Positions 1 through 8,884 of a stretch of DNA of 64,000 nt are shown piece by piece (positions within the stretch are counted from its first letter, which is position 1; each line of letters starts with the position of its first letter). Below the pieces are notes generated by a model that saw only the letters and a program-made list of their open reading frames with translations, did not search any database and had not been told where the DNA came from. The DNA comes from Candidatus Baltobacteraceae bacterium (GTDB lineage Bacteria; Vulcanimicrobiota; Vulcanimicrobiia; Vulcanimicrobiales; Vulcanimicrobiaceae): contig DASXGW010000001.1 in the NCBI GenBank assembly GCA_036488875.1, positions 491,312 through 555,311 on the forward strand. The letters run 5' to 3'. Both the position numbers and the translations under genes were made by a program.

Positions 1-1
1 C

Positions 2-157
2 GACGCCGGCGGCAACGTCGTGCTGTTCGAAGCTAACGCGACGATGATCGTTCCGGTTCCCGATGCCGACCCACGCTGGGAGTATCGCCGGGCGCCGATC
101 GCTCGGATCGAACGAGCCGTGCGCGCGATGCTGCTTAGGCTATCGCGTCCTGCCTAA
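2..157 (+). CDS. C-terminal fragment, possibly of a TPR/ATP-grasp-like protein
   Basis: An open frame enters from the left edge and ends at TAA 155-157, giving about 51 residues of a C-terminus. It contains FEANATM followed by a W-x-YRR segment and a basic helix. I recall this FEANATM signature near the end of uncharacterised TPR proteins with an ATP-grasp-like tail; that is memory of a family, not a search. The last 23 bases overlap the convergent acyltransferase gene at 135. The function cannot be stated from the fragment. Confidence 0.5.
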   Translation, partial: DAGGNVVLFEANATMIVPVPDADPRWEYRRAPIARIERAVRAMLLRLSRPA

Positions 158-707
158 CGACGCGGGCAGGCGCTCCGGCGGCTGTAGCGTAGGGCGGAAT
201 GTCGGCCGTCACGACCGAGCCCGCAGCGACGATCGCGTGATGTCCGATCGTCACTCCGGGAACCACGATGACGCCCGAGTACAACAGCACGTGGTCTTCG
301 ATGCGCACCGGTGCACAGTCGATCGTCAACGGCACGGCAGGATCGGTTTGCGAGGACGGCACTTTGCGTCCTTGCTGCGACGTCACGTGCACGTGTGCAC
401 CCATGTGCACGTTGTTGCCGATTTCGATCCCGCCGCCACCCCATAATACACTATACGGCCCGATCTCGACGCCGTCGCCGATGTGTATGTATCCGCGCGA
501 TCCGCCGACGGCCGACGCACTCAGGTACGCGCGATGATCGATAAAGACGTTCTTCCCCGCGGTGATGCGATCGGCGCCGCGCACCAGCACGCTGCTGCCG
601 AAAAGCACGCCCGGTAAGGCGTCGCGTTGCGCTTGATCCGCGGTGGCGGAGCGCAGCGCCGTTTTCAGTGCGCGCCAAAGGGTCCCAATGCGCCGGACTG
701 GGTTCAT
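135..707 (-). CDS. Hexapeptide-repeat (left-handed beta-helix) acyltransferase
   Basis: A 190-residue protein with the isoleucine-rich hexapeptide pattern of left-handed beta-helix O- or N-acetyltransferases (WbbJ/LacA type). The repeats run from about residue 45 to 180, with a His-rich central stretch (NNVHMGAHVHV) that supplies the likely catalytic histidine. The end G-x-PARVV is typical of the family. It probably acetylates a sugar of the neighbouring surface polysaccharide; the acceptor cannot be read from sequence. Start is ATG at 707, with only a weak ribosome site. It faces the lipoprotein gene at 868 across a 160-base divergent region. Confidence 0.82.
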   Translation of the reverse strand: MNPVRRIGTLWRALKTALRSATADQAQRDALPGVLFGSSVLVRGADRITAGKNVFIDHRAYLSASAVGGSRGYIHIGDGVEIGPYSVLWGGGGIEIGNNVHMGAHVHVTSQQGRKVPSSQTDPAVPLTIDCAPVRIEDHVLLYSGVIVVPGVTIGHHAIVAAGSVVTADIPPYATAAGAPARVVRQDAIA

Positions 708-867
708 AGGGGAAGCCTACCGCGTCGGCCCCGATTTTGACGTAGGCCAAGCGTCCCAATGCCTGCGAGGCGTTCGACTTAGCCAATTGACCGGGTGGAA
801 TCTTCGCTGGCGGGCGCTGCGACGGTACGATGCTTTCGAGCTTGCTTCTTCACGAGGAGAGAATAGT

Positions 868-1632
868 ATGCGAGGGTCGATTCGTCGGTGGCCCGCCGTC
901 TGCCTAACCGCAGTTTTGGCGACGATGCTGTCCGCCTGTCACGGCGGCAGCACGGCAACCGGCTCCAATATTCTTCCGCAGCAAATGTCGCCGGGACAAA
1001 GCGACGCTGCATTTACGTCCAATTCGTTGGGTCCAGTCAACCTCTATCCGGGGGCGATTATCGGAGCCGACGACATGTTCAAGCCGCACGACGGCGACAC
1101 CAAGACCGGCGGTCGCGGCAAGACGATCGACAAGATCCCGTGCGCCCCGACAGAGTATCTCAACGACTATCACATTCACGTGTATCTGGGCATCGTCTAT
1201 AAGGGCCGGCAGGTTGCCGTGCCGGACGCGATCGGCCTCAACGGCCCCGGTCCCGAGCAAAACGGATACATCAGCACCGCCAAGTGCTTCTACTACATCC
1301 ACACGCACGACGCGTCCGGCATGGTCCACGTTGAGTCACCCAATAGCCTGCCGCCCAGTGCAACCGTGTACACGCTCCAAAACGTGCTCGACGTCTGGGG
1401 CATGAAGTATTCGCACACCAGCTTCGGCCCGTTCAAGGGCGAGGTACACGTCTTCGTCGGCAACCCCAGCTCGCTGGGCGAGACGACGGTCAGCCACTAC
1501 ACGAAGGTCAAGCAAGCCGGCAAGCTCGGCACAATTTCGATCAAATCGCATGAAGTGATCTGGATTGAAATCGGCAAGCCGGTAACCAAGGGCGCGAACC
1601 TTCCGCCCGTGACGTTCTACACGGAATACTAG
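868..1632 (+). CDS. Secreted lipoprotein, HTHD family, paralogue 1
   Basis: A 254-residue lipoprotein. An N-terminal hydrophobic segment ends in the lipobox LSAC (Cys24). The mature part has an HIHVYLGI strand, a CFYYIHTHDASGMVHVES block and a late SHEVIWIEIG strand; the His-rich block suggests metal binding, but no function is known to me. The frame is open further upstream, but ATG 868 has a good ribosome site (cgaggaga, 852-859) and begins the signal peptide. A strong hairpin follows at 1675-1704. A close paralogue lies at 34105-34854, at the other end of the polysaccharide locus, sharing the KIPC, HTHD, LDVWG, FGPFKG and SHEVIW segments. Confidence 0.85.
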   Translation: MRGSIRRWPAVCLTAVLATMLSACHGGSTATGSNILPQQMSPGQSDAAFTSNSLGPVNLYPGAIIGADDMFKPHDGDTKTGGRGKTIDKIPCAPTEYLNDYHIHVYLGIVYKGRQVAVPDAIGLNGPGPEQNGYISTAKCFYYIHTHDASGMVHVESPNSLPPSATVYTLQNVLDVWGMKYSHTSFGPFKGEVHVFVGNPSSLGETTVSHYTKVKQAGKLGTISIKSHEVIWIEIGKPVTKGANLPPVTFYTEY

Positions 1633-1674
1633 TCAACCGTCCGCTCAACTTCGCTAACTGGCCCGGAAGGCCCA

Positions 1675-1704
1675 GGGGCCGGGGTGCGATGGCACCCCGG
1701 CCCC
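1675..1704 (+). terminator. Strong GC hairpin after the lipoprotein gene
   Basis: A perfect 13-base-pair stem (left arm 1675-1687, right arm 1692-1704) with a GATG loop lies 43 bases after the stop codon. There is no T-tract, so it is not a textbook intrinsic terminator, but it should halt or insulate transcription before the dehydratase operon. It also lies directly before the rare GTG at 1706, which makes that codon an unlikely start. Confidence 0.6.
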
Positions 1705-1729
1705 AGTGCGTCTCCGTCCTGTTGTTTGC

Positions 1730-3721
1730 ATGAGCTTGCTAATAGAATCGGTGAAGATGAAGATCGGCATCAAAGCGGAACCGCACGCGCGCGGCATCCG
1801 ACCCGGATTACGCTATGGATTGCTGGCGGCGGACCTCTTGCTCTCACTGGGAGCCGTCGCGCTGGCTACGGAGATTGCCGACGTTCACTCGGCGACGGTG
1901 CGCCAGCTTGCCATCGTCGGTCTAGTTCTCTTCATCACCGGATCGTACGCACAGTTTCGCTACGAGAGCGCGCGCACGTTCGACTTCCACGACGTTTTAC
2001 GGCTGCTCCTAGGAGCGACGGCCGGGGCGTTGGTTGCATTCGTCTGCATTTGGCTGCTCGTTACACCGCTGCATCACGTATCGGGACGCTTGGTCGCCGT
2101 CGCGGCGATGGTGGCCTTTACAATGCGGATGTTTCTGCGAATCGGGCTCGTGCTCGTGCGCACGAAGATCATCACCCACCGGCCGAACGCTCAACGGGTC
2201 GTGGTGGTCGGCGTGGGCATGCCCGCTTTCACCTTGATCAAGGAAATCCAAGAGGACCGCGATCTTCCGATTCGGGTGATGGGATGCGTGGACGACGGTA
2301 TCGCGATCAAGCGCGTCGACGGAGTGAAGATTCTGGGAGGCGTCGAGGATCTTCCGAAAATCGTCGTACAGCTGCAGCTCGACTCGGTCATCGTCGCCAT
2401 CCCCGCGGCTCCGTTGCAGACGATCAATCGCATCAAGCAGCTCTGCAGCGATTCCAAGGGCGCCAACGGCGCGCCGCCGACCGTTAAGGTCGTCCCCAAC
2501 GCCGCCGATCTGCTCAATGACCGCGTGACGATCTCGCGAATTCGCGACATTCGGCTCGAGGACGTCCTTTCGCGCGATCCGGTCGTCGTCGATACCGCAT
2601 CGTTGCGTCCCCATCTCGAAAACCAAGTCGTGCTCGTCACCGGCGCCGGCGGTTCGATCGGCAGCGAGCTGTGCCGCCAAATCGTGACGTTCGAGCCGAA
2701 GCTCCTCGTGCTGTTGGGTCATGGCGAAAATAGCCTCTTCGCCATCGAGCAGGAGCTGCGGCTGAACTACGGCTTTACCCGCACGAAGATGATCTTGGCC
2801 GACGTCGCCGACGCCTGGGCGATACGGTCGACGTTCGGACGCTACTACCCGCGCATCGTCTTTCACGCCGCAGCCCACAAGCACGTGCCCATCGTCGAAG
2901 CGAACATCTGCGAAGCGGTTCGTAATAACGTGATGGGCACGCGGACCGTGGCCTTGGCCGCCGCCGCTACCGGCGCCGCGAAATTCGTGCTGCTCTCGAC
3001 CGACAAGGCCGTCAATCCGAGCAGCGTGATGGGACTGACCAAGCGTATGTCCGAGCTGGTCGTGCAGTCGTTCGCCGGCGGCAGCGCGACGGAGTTCGTC
3101 GCCGTGCGTTTCGGCAACGTGCTCGGCAGCCGCGGCAGCGTCATCCCCGTTTTCAAGCAGCAAGTTGCGGCCGGTGGACCCGTGACGATTACCCACCGCG
3201 ACATGCGGCGGTATTTCATGACGATCCCGGAAGCCGTGTCGCTCGTCCTGCAAGCAATGTCGATCGGGCGCGACGGTGAGGTGTTCGTGCTCGACATGGG
3301 CGACCCCATTCGGATCATGGATCTCGCCGAACAGGTCATTCGCTTGTCGGGCTTTACGCCATATCAGGAGATCGACATCGTCGAAACCTCAATGCGTCCC
3401 GGCGAGAAGTTGTTCGAGGAGATCTTGACCAACCGGGAAGATTTTTCGCGGACCAGCCACGAGCGGCTTTTCATTGCCAAACAAGACCGGCTCGACTATA
3501 GCGAGCTGGGCCGTGCGATGGTTCAGCTGCAGCGCACCATACGCGCGTCGGATTGGCGCGCAACGCTCGAGACGATGCGCCAGTTCGTTCCCGAATATAC
3601 GCCCGATGCCAACCTGCAGTTAACTCCGCCCCATTCGACGGCGAAAGTCGAACGCAACGTCATCGAGCCAATCACCAAAAGCGAACCCACTGTGAAGGAA
3701 AGATCGCGTGCAACTCGTTGA
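1730..3721 (+). CDS. Membrane-bound nucleotide-sugar 4,6-dehydratase (CapD/FlaA1/WbpM-like)
   Basis: About 663 residues. Four N-terminal membrane helices (residues about 25-140) are followed by a first Rossmann-like domain and a catalytic SDR domain with VTGAGGSIGSE near residue 305. The active-site block SSVMGLTKRMSE near 432 carries the Met-x3-Lys variant usual in UDP-GlcNAc 4,6-dehydratases. This family converts UDP-GlcNAc to UDP-4-keto-6-deoxy sugars, the entry to bacillosamine/QuiNAc-type sugars. It overlaps the next gene by 14 bases and heads the operon. Start is uncertain: ATG 1730 is used here, but ATG 1757 lies closer to the first membrane segment; neither has a strong ribosome site. 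Confidence 0.9.
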   Translation: MSLLIESVKMKIGIKAEPHARGIRPGLRYGLLAADLLLSLGAVALATEIADVHSATVRQLAIVGLVLFITGSYAQFRYESARTFDFHDVLRLLLGATAGALVAFVCIWLLVTPLHHVSGRLVAVAAMVAFTMRMFLRIGLVLVRTKIITHRPNAQRVVVVGVGMPAFTLIKEIQEDRDLPIRVMGCVDDGIAIKRVDGVKILGGVEDLPKIVVQLQLDSVIVAIPAAPLQTINRIKQLCSDSKGANGAPPTVKVVPNAADLLNDRVTISRIRDIRLEDVLSRDPVVVDTASLRPHLENQVVLVTGAGGSIGSELCRQIVTFEPKLLVLLGHGENSLFAIEQELRLNYGFTRTKMILADVADAWAIRSTFGRYYPRIVFHAAAHKHVPIVEANICEAVRNNVMGTRTVALAAAATGAAKFVLLSTDKAVNPSSVMGLTKRMSELVVQSFAGGSATEFVAVRFGNVLGSRGSVIPVFKQQVAAGGPVTITHRDMRRYFMTIPEAVSLVLQAMSIGRDGEVFVLDMGDPIRIMDLAEQVIRLSGFTPYQEIDIVETSMRPGEKLFEEILTNREDFSRTSHERLFIAKQDRLDYSELGRAMVQLQRTIRASDWRATLETMRQFVPEYTPDANLQLTPPHSTAKVERNVIEPITKSEPTVKERSRATR

Positions 3722-5060
3722 ACCCGTTCCGCTGCGGCTCAGCGGTCTAAAGAAGAAGATCCTCGATCGCAGCGCGGTCGTCGGCGTCGCCGGTGTCGGC
3801 TACGTCGGGTTACCGCTGGCCGTCGAAAAAGCGAAGGTCGGGTTCACGGTGATAGGGTACGATCGCAATCCTATTCGCGTGGATCAAGTCAATCAGGGTC
3901 TCAACTACATTCGCGACGTTAACGATCGCGAACTGGCCGGAATGGTCGACGCCGGCCGTTTGAGCGCGACGACGGACTTTTCGAGCATTGGGAAGTGCGA
4001 CGTCGTGATCATCTGCGTTCCGACGCCGCTCACCGTAAATCTCGATCCCGACATCTCGTTCATTAAAGCCGTGGCCGAGTTGGTCGCGCATCAGCTGCGC
4101 CCGGGCCAGCTCGTCTGCCTGGAAAGCACGACGTATCCCGGGACGACCAACGACGTGCTGCGGCCGATTCTCGAACGCTCGGGATTGAAAGTCGGAGAGG
4201 ATTTCTTCCTGTGCTTTTCGCCGGAGCGCGTCGACCCGGGCAACGCGCGCTATACGACCAAGAACACCAACAAGGTGGTCGGCGGCGTTACTCAGGCCTG
4301 CCTCGAAGCGGGTGTCACGTTCTACGAGCAAACCATCTTGCACGTGCTGCCGGTGTCGTCGCCCAAGGTGGCCGAGCTGACGAAGGTCTTCGAGAATACG
4401 TTTCGCGCGGTCAACATCGCTATGGTCAACGAGATGGCGATTCTGTGCGACCGGCTCGGGATCGACATCTGGGAAGTCATCGACGCTGCCGCGACCAAAC
4501 CGTTCGGAATCATGCGGTTCGATCCCGGACCGGGCGTCGGCGGGCACTGCATCCCCCTGGACCCCTTCTATTTGGCCTGGAAGGCGCGCGAGTACGACTT
4601 CCGCGTACGCTTCATCGAGCTGGCGGGAGAAATCAACGTCGGCATGCCGTACTTCGTACGGGAAAAGGTTCTGCGTGCGCTCAACGAGCGCGGCAAGGCG
4701 CTCAAGGGTGCCTCGATCCTGGCGCTCGGCGTAGCGTATAAACGCGATATCGACGACTACCGCGAGTCGCCGGCGCTCAAGGTCATGGAACTCCTGCAGC
4801 GCGACGGAGCCCGGATCGATTACCACGATCCGCACGTTCCAAGCTTTACCGACGAGCGAGGTAAGGCGTGGCACTCGATCCCGCTCTCGAAGGACGTGCT
4901 GGAACGCACCGACTGCGTGGTGATACTCACCGACCATTCGACGGTCGACTACGGCCGCGTTCTCGAGCAGGCCGAGCTCGTCATCGACACGCGTAACGCG
5001 ACCAAAGACGTGCGTCAGAAGCTCAACGGCAAGGTGCAGAAGAGCCTGGTGCTGCTGTGA
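3708..5060 (+). CDS. wbpA: UDP-N-acetylglucosamine 6-dehydrogenase (WbpA-like)
   Basis: A 450-residue UDP-sugar dehydrogenase of the UDP-Glc/GDP-Man dehydrogenase superfamily. Visible are the NAD-binding GVGYVGLP (about residue 28), ESTTYPGTT (about 140), FSPERVDPG (about 170) and the catalytic cysteine in GGHCIPLDP (about 280). The long YPGTT/ERVDPG variant and the neighbours point to UDP-GlcNAc oxidation to UDP-GlcNAcA. It starts at GTG 3708 behind aaggaaag and overlaps the dehydratase by 14 bases. It is the first of five collinear genes (3708-8884) matching the WbpA-B-D-E-I pathway to UDP-ManNAc3NAcA. The symbol is assigned from family and context. Confidence 0.9.
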   Translation: MQLVEPVPLRLSGLKKKILDRSAVVGVAGVGYVGLPLAVEKAKVGFTVIGYDRNPIRVDQVNQGLNYIRDVNDRELAGMVDAGRLSATTDFSSIGKCDVVIICVPTPLTVNLDPDISFIKAVAELVAHQLRPGQLVCLESTTYPGTTNDVLRPILERSGLKVGEDFFLCFSPERVDPGNARYTTKNTNKVVGGVTQACLEAGVTFYEQTILHVLPVSSPKVAELTKVFENTFRAVNIAMVNEMAILCDRLGIDIWEVIDAAATKPFGIMRFDPGPGVGGHCIPLDPFYLAWKAREYDFRVRFIELAGEINVGMPYFVREKVLRALNERGKALKGASILALGVAYKRDIDDYRESPALKVMELLQRDGARIDYHDPHVPSFTDERGKAWHSIPLSKDVLERTDCVVILTDHSTVDYGRVLEQAELVIDTRNATKDVRQKLNGKVQKSLVLL

Positions 5061-6076
5061 ATGCCAACGGGAAGCGCCCGCGCGTCGGCGTCGTTGGGGC
5101 CGGCAAATGGGGCATGAACATCGTGCGTTGCTGCGCCAAGATGGGCGTGCTCGCGGCCGTTTGCGACGGCGACCTTCATCCGCTCGAAGAAATACGGGCG
5201 AAGTATTCCGGCGTCAAAGTCTTCTGCGATTTCGACTCGATGCTCTCGCTGGCGAAGATCGACGCCGTCGCGATCGCCGCACCGGCGCAGATGCACGCGA
5301 AGCTTGCGCTGCGCGCCATCGAGGCGGGGCTCGACGTCTTCGTCGAGAAGCCGCTCGCGCTCGGCGTCGCCGACGCCCAACGCGTGGTCGACGCGGCGCG
5401 GGATGCCGGGTGCAAACTGGTCGTCGGGCACGTTCTGCTGTACCATCCGGCCGTTCGGACGATGCTCAAGCTCATCGGCGACGGGCGCATCGGCCAAGTG
5501 CGGCACTTGCGTTCGCGGCGTCTGAGTTGGGGAAGGCTGCGTTCGTACGAAGACGTGTGGTGGAGCTTCGCACCGCACGACGTCGCCGTGATGCTCGAGG
5601 TGTTCGGCGAGGAACCGTCGGCGATCAGCTGCGACGCGAGCGCCTTTATCCGCCCGCACATTGCCGACGTCACCTACGCGGACTTTCGCTTTTCGACGGG
5701 GCGCAGCGCCCACATCGAAGTCGCGTGGATCGATCCGGACAAAGGGTGGCGCTTAGACGTGTTCGGTTCGACCGGCGTGCTGGCGTTCAGCGAAAGCAGC
5801 GACGGATCGAAGCTCGTGCTTACGCCGTGCGGCGACCGTTTGAACGCTCGCGGCGAAGCGGAGCTCTACCGCGAGCCGGCTCGCGAAATCGAGATTCCCG
5901 CCGGCGAGCCGCTGCAAATCGAGCTCGAAGCGTTCTGCCGTACCGTGCGCGGAGGGCGCCTGCCGCCCAGCCACGGCGACGAAGCGCTGGCGGTCGTTCG
6001 AACGGTCGCCATGATTCACGAATATGCAGAGACACCTGCCGCAACGACGGAGACGATAGCGCGATGGACGGCGTAG
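5057..6076 (+). CDS. wbpB: Gfo/Idh/MocA oxidoreductase, probable C3-dehydrogenase (WbpB-like)
   Basis: A 339-residue NAD-dependent oxidoreductase. It has an N-terminal Rossmann fold with GAGKWGMN (about residue 15), the family signature VEKPLALG (about 97) and a conserved PHDVAVML (about 173). In the Wbp pathway this enzyme oxidises UDP-GlcNAcA at C3. It starts at GTG 5057 in a GTGA overlap with the preceding stop and overlaps the acetyltransferase by 13 bases, so translation is probably coupled. Gfo/Idh/MocA members have many substrates; the assignment rests on the adjacent A, D, E and I genes. Confidence 0.85.
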   Translation: MNANGKRPRVGVVGAGKWGMNIVRCCAKMGVLAAVCDGDLHPLEEIRAKYSGVKVFCDFDSMLSLAKIDAVAIAAPAQMHAKLALRAIEAGLDVFVEKPLALGVADAQRVVDAARDAGCKLVVGHVLLYHPAVRTMLKLIGDGRIGQVRHLRSRRLSWGRLRSYEDVWWSFAPHDVAVMLEVFGEEPSAISCDASAFIRPHIADVTYADFRFSTGRSAHIEVAWIDPDKGWRLDVFGSTGVLAFSESSDGSKLVLTPCGDRLNARGEAELYREPAREIEIPAGEPLQIELEAFCRTVRGGRLPPSHGDEALAVVRTVAMIHEYAETPAATTETIARWTA

Positions 6077-6660
6077 CCGAAAAAACCTATTTCGTACACG
6101 AAAGTTCCTACGTCGACGAACCAGTGGAAATCGGCGACGGCACCAAGATCTGGCACTTTTCACACGTCATGACGGGAAGCTCGATCGGACGTGAGTGTAC
6201 GATCGGGCAAAACGTCGTCATCGGCCCGCGGGCGCGCATCGGTAATCGCGTCAAGATTCAGAATAACGTCTCGGTTTACGAAGGCGTGGAGCTCGAAGAT
6301 GACGTGTTCTGCGGACCGAGCATGGTGTTCACGAACGTCACGACGCCTCGCTGCGGCACGCCGCGCAACCGGCCCGAAGATTTTGCGCCGACCCGGGTTC
6401 GTCGCGGGGCGAGCTTAGGCGCGAACTGTACGGTGGTCTGCGGCCACACGATCGGTGAGTTCGCGTTCGTAGGCGCCGGTTCGGTCGTAACGACCGACGT
6501 CCCGCCGTACGCGCTGGTCTACGGCAACCCGGCTCGCATTCGCGGTTACGCGTGCGAATGCGGCGTTCGCCTGACCGTCGCCTACGACGCGGCGCGCTGC
6601 GAACAATGCGGCCGTATGTACGTCGAGGAACACGGGCGCCTGCGGAGGACCGGCCGATGA
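6064..6660 (+). CDS. wbpD: UDP-3-amino-sugar N-acetyltransferase (WbpD/WlbB-like) with C-terminal zinc ribbon
   Basis: A 198-residue left-handed beta-helix acetyltransferase. The hexapeptide coil covers residues about 15-155 (TKIWHFSHVMTGSSIG and similar), matching WbpD/WlbB, which acetylates the 3-amino group of UDP-GlcNAc3NA. The tail carries four cysteines (CECG and CEQCG) that look like a small zinc ribbon, an extension I also associate with this family. ATG 6064 is chosen because the beta-helix begins just after it; the same frame is open upstream but antisense-like there. It overlaps wbpB by 13 bases and wbpE by an ATGA. Confidence 0.9.
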   Translation: MDGVAEKTYFVHESSYVDEPVEIGDGTKIWHFSHVMTGSSIGRECTIGQNVVIGPRARIGNRVKIQNNVSVYEGVELEDDVFCGPSMVFTNVTTPRCGTPRNRPEDFAPTRVRRGASLGANCTVVCGHTIGEFAFVGAGSVVTTDVPPYALVYGNPARIRGYACECGVRLTVAYDAARCEQCGRMYVEEHGRLRRTGR

Positions 6661-7787
6661 TACCGATTCTGGACCTCACCCGCCAGCATCGTCAGCTGCG
6701 ACCGGAGCTGGAGCGCGCGATCGGCGCGGTCCTGGATGCCGGCACGTTCATTAACGGCCCCAACGTCAAGGCGCTCGAAGAGGAAATCGCGCGATACATC
6801 GGCGTGCCCCACGCCGTCGGACTGAACTCGGGGACCGACGCACTGCATCTCGCGCTGCGTGCACTCGACATCGGTCCGGGCGACGAAGTCATTACGACGC
6901 CGTTCACCTTCATCGCGACGACCGAGGCGATCGGTATGGTCGGGGCGACGCCGGTCTTCGTGGATATCGATCCCGCGACGCTCAACATCGATCCCCGCGC
7001 GATCGCGGCGGCGGTCACGCCGCGCACGAAGGCCATCATCCCCGTGCACTTGTACGGTTTGCCGGCGCCGATGGACGAGATCAACGCGATTGCCGCCAAG
7101 CATCACCTGGCCGTGATCGAAGATTGCGCGCAATCGATCGGCGCGACTTCCGGCGGCGTTCGTACCGGAGCCCTCGGCACCATTGGTGCATTTAGCTTTT
7201 TTCCGTCAAAAAACTTAGGGGCGTGCGGCGACGGCGGCATGGTCACCACGTCCGACGAGCAGCTCGCCGAACGCGTGCGCCGCTTGCGCGCGCACGGAGC
7301 CGCGGTGAAATACTACCACGACGAGCTCGGGGTCAACAGTCGCCTCGACGAGCTTCAGGCCGCGATCCTTCGCGTTAAGCTGCTGTGTCTGGAAGGATGG
7401 ATCGAACGCCGGCGCACGGTTGCGGCTTGGTATACCGTGGAGCTGGGCCGCTTGCCCGCAATAGGACTGCCGCTGAGCCGGCCGCAGCAAACGGTGCGCC
7501 ACGTCTACCATCAGTTCACGATTCGGATCCTCGACGGTCAACGCGATCGCGTTGCCCGCGACTTGCGCGAACGCGGCGTGCAAACGATGGTATACTATCC
7601 GGTACCGTTGCACTTACAGGCAGTTCACGCAAGCTTGCGACTGGGCGCAGGCGCCTTTCCGCACGCGGAAGAGGCGGCGCGCGAGGTGCTGTCGCTGCCG
7701 ATGTTCCCCGAACTGCGGGATACGGAAGTCGATCGCGTCGTTTCGGCGGTGGAGAAGAGCGTCAAGCGCCAGGGCGTGCCGGCATGA
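6657..7787 (+). CDS. wbpE: PLP-dependent aminotransferase, DegT/DnrJ/EryC1 family (WbpE-like)
   Basis: A 376-residue sugar aminotransferase. Recognisable are NSGTDALHLAL (phosphate-binding region), the IEDCAQSIGA segment with the PLP-ring Asp, and the Schiff-base lysine in FFPSKNLGACGDGG near residue 185. In the Wbp pathway it puts an amino group on C3 of the 3-keto intermediate. ATG 6657 gives an ATGA overlap with wbpD and the ORF ends in an ATGA overlap with the epimerase. Lengths and order match a single translation-coupled pathway. Confidence 0.92.
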   Translation: MIPILDLTRQHRQLRPELERAIGAVLDAGTFINGPNVKALEEEIARYIGVPHAVGLNSGTDALHLALRALDIGPGDEVITTPFTFIATTEAIGMVGATPVFVDIDPATLNIDPRAIAAAVTPRTKAIIPVHLYGLPAPMDEINAIAAKHHLAVIEDCAQSIGATSGGVRTGALGTIGAFSFFPSKNLGACGDGGMVTTSDEQLAERVRRLRAHGAAVKYYHDELGVNSRLDELQAAILRVKLLCLEGWIERRRTVAAWYTVELGRLPAIGLPLSRPQQTVRHVYHQFTIRILDGQRDRVARDLRERGVQTMVYYPVPLHLQAVHASLRLGAGAFPHAEEAAREVLSLPMFPELRDTEVDRVVSAVEKSVKRQGVPA

Positions 7788-8884
7788 AAGTCGTCAGCGT
7801 CGTCGGAGCGCGTCCACAGTTCGTGAAGGCGGCGGTGTTGAGCGCCGAACTGGCCGCCCGCCGTATCGATGAAGTCCTCGTTCACACCGGTCAGCACTAC
7901 GATGCCGAGATGTCGGACGTGTTCTTTACCGAGTTGAACATCCCCAAGCCGAAGTACGAGCTCGGCGTCGGCTCGGCCGGTCACGGCGTGCAGACGGGCG
8001 AGATGATGCGTAGGATCGAACCGGTTGCAATCGCCGAGCGTCCCGACGTCATCATCGTCTACGGCGATACGAACAGCACGCTCGCCGCGGCGCTGGTTGG
8101 AGCCAAACTCGGTATCCCGGTCGCGCACGTCGAGGCGGGATTGCGCTCGTTCAACCGTTCGATGCCCGAAGAGATCAATCGCGTCGTCGCCGATCACGTG
8201 TCGAGCTGGCTCTTCGTTCCCAACGCGCGCGCGCGGGCACAGCTCGCATCAGAGGGCATCGTCGACGGCGTCGTCGAGGTCGGCGATCTCATGGTTGACC
8301 TGGTCGCGCGTGTCGCTCAGACGTTGCCGAAAGATCCGCCCGTTCTGGAGCGCTTCGGCGTGAGCCCCTATGCGTACGGCGTCGCGACGATTCACCGGGC
8401 GTCGAATACGGATGACGCGCAAACGTTCGCCCGCCTCATCGATGGTTTGCACGCGGTCGACATGCCGATCGTCTTCCCCGTCCATCCGCGCACGCGCGGC
8501 ATTGCCGCCGCGTGCGGCGTCGGTCAGAACGACAACATCATTGTGAGCGCGCCGTTATCGTACGGCGAGACCATCGCGCTTCTTTCTCGCGCCTGCGTCG
8601 TGTTCACGGATTCCGGCGGCATGCAGAAGGAAGCCTACGTGCTGCGCACGCCGTGCGTCACGCTGCGCGAAGAAACGGAGTGGCTCGAAACGCTCGAAGA
8701 CGGTTGGAACGTGCTTGCCGGCAGCGATCCCGCAAAGATCGCGCGCAGCGCTCGTCGATTGATGCCGGCCAAACAAAAGGCCCACTACGGCGACGGCCGC
8801 AGCGCGGAAGCGATCGCTAACGCGTTGATCGCTGGTACGCCCGCGCAGACTGCGGACCACCGCGCGATGAAGCGGGCGACATAG
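7784..8884 (+). CDS. wbpI: UDP-N-acetyl-sugar 2-epimerase (WbpI/WecB-like)
   Basis: A 366-residue non-hydrolysing UDP-GlcNAc 2-epimerase family member. Visible signatures are VGARPQFVKAA at the N-terminus, HTGQHYD, GDTNST, HVEAGLRSF, PEEINR and DSGGMQKEA near the UDP site. As the fifth gene of the A-B-D-E-I set it most likely makes UDP-ManNAc3NAcA from UDP-GlcNAc3NAcA (WbpI) rather than UDP-ManNAc (WecB), though sequence alone does not separate these. Start is ATG 7784, an ATGA overlap. Its last 68 bases overlap the convergent glycosyltransferase. Confidence 0.9.
   Translation: MKVVSVVGARPQFVKAAVLSAELAARRIDEVLVHTGQHYDAEMSDVFFTELNIPKPKYELGVGSAGHGVQTGEMMRRIEPVAIAERPDVIIVYGDTNSTLAAALVGAKLGIPVAHVEAGLRSFNRSMPEEINRVVADHVSSWLFVPNARARAQLASEGIVDGVVEVGDLMVDLVARVAQTLPKDPPVLERFGVSPYAYGVATIHRASNTDDAQTFARLIDGLHAVDMPIVFPVHPRTRGIAAACGVGQNDNIIVSAPLSYGETIALLSRACVVFTDSGGMQKEAYVLRTPCVTLREETEWLETLEDGWNVLAGSDPAKIARSARRLMPAKQKAHYGDGRSAEAIANALIAGTPAQTADHRAMKRAT

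Noticed and set aside
643..867. Upstream extension of the first HTHD lipoprotein
   Set aside because: The extension has no ribosome site and ends before a normal lipoprotein signal at ATG 868, which has one.
2009..3253. A 414-codon open frame on the minus strand inside the dehydratase gene
   Set aside because: It is antisense to a gene with clear motifs; the Arg/Asp/His-rich translation is typical of a GC-rich shadow.
5107..6660. A long plus-strand frame of 517 codons from inside wbpB to the end of wbpD
   Set aside because: Only its last 198 codons (from 6064) carry the beta-helix enzyme; the first part is an Arg-rich shadow of wbpB.
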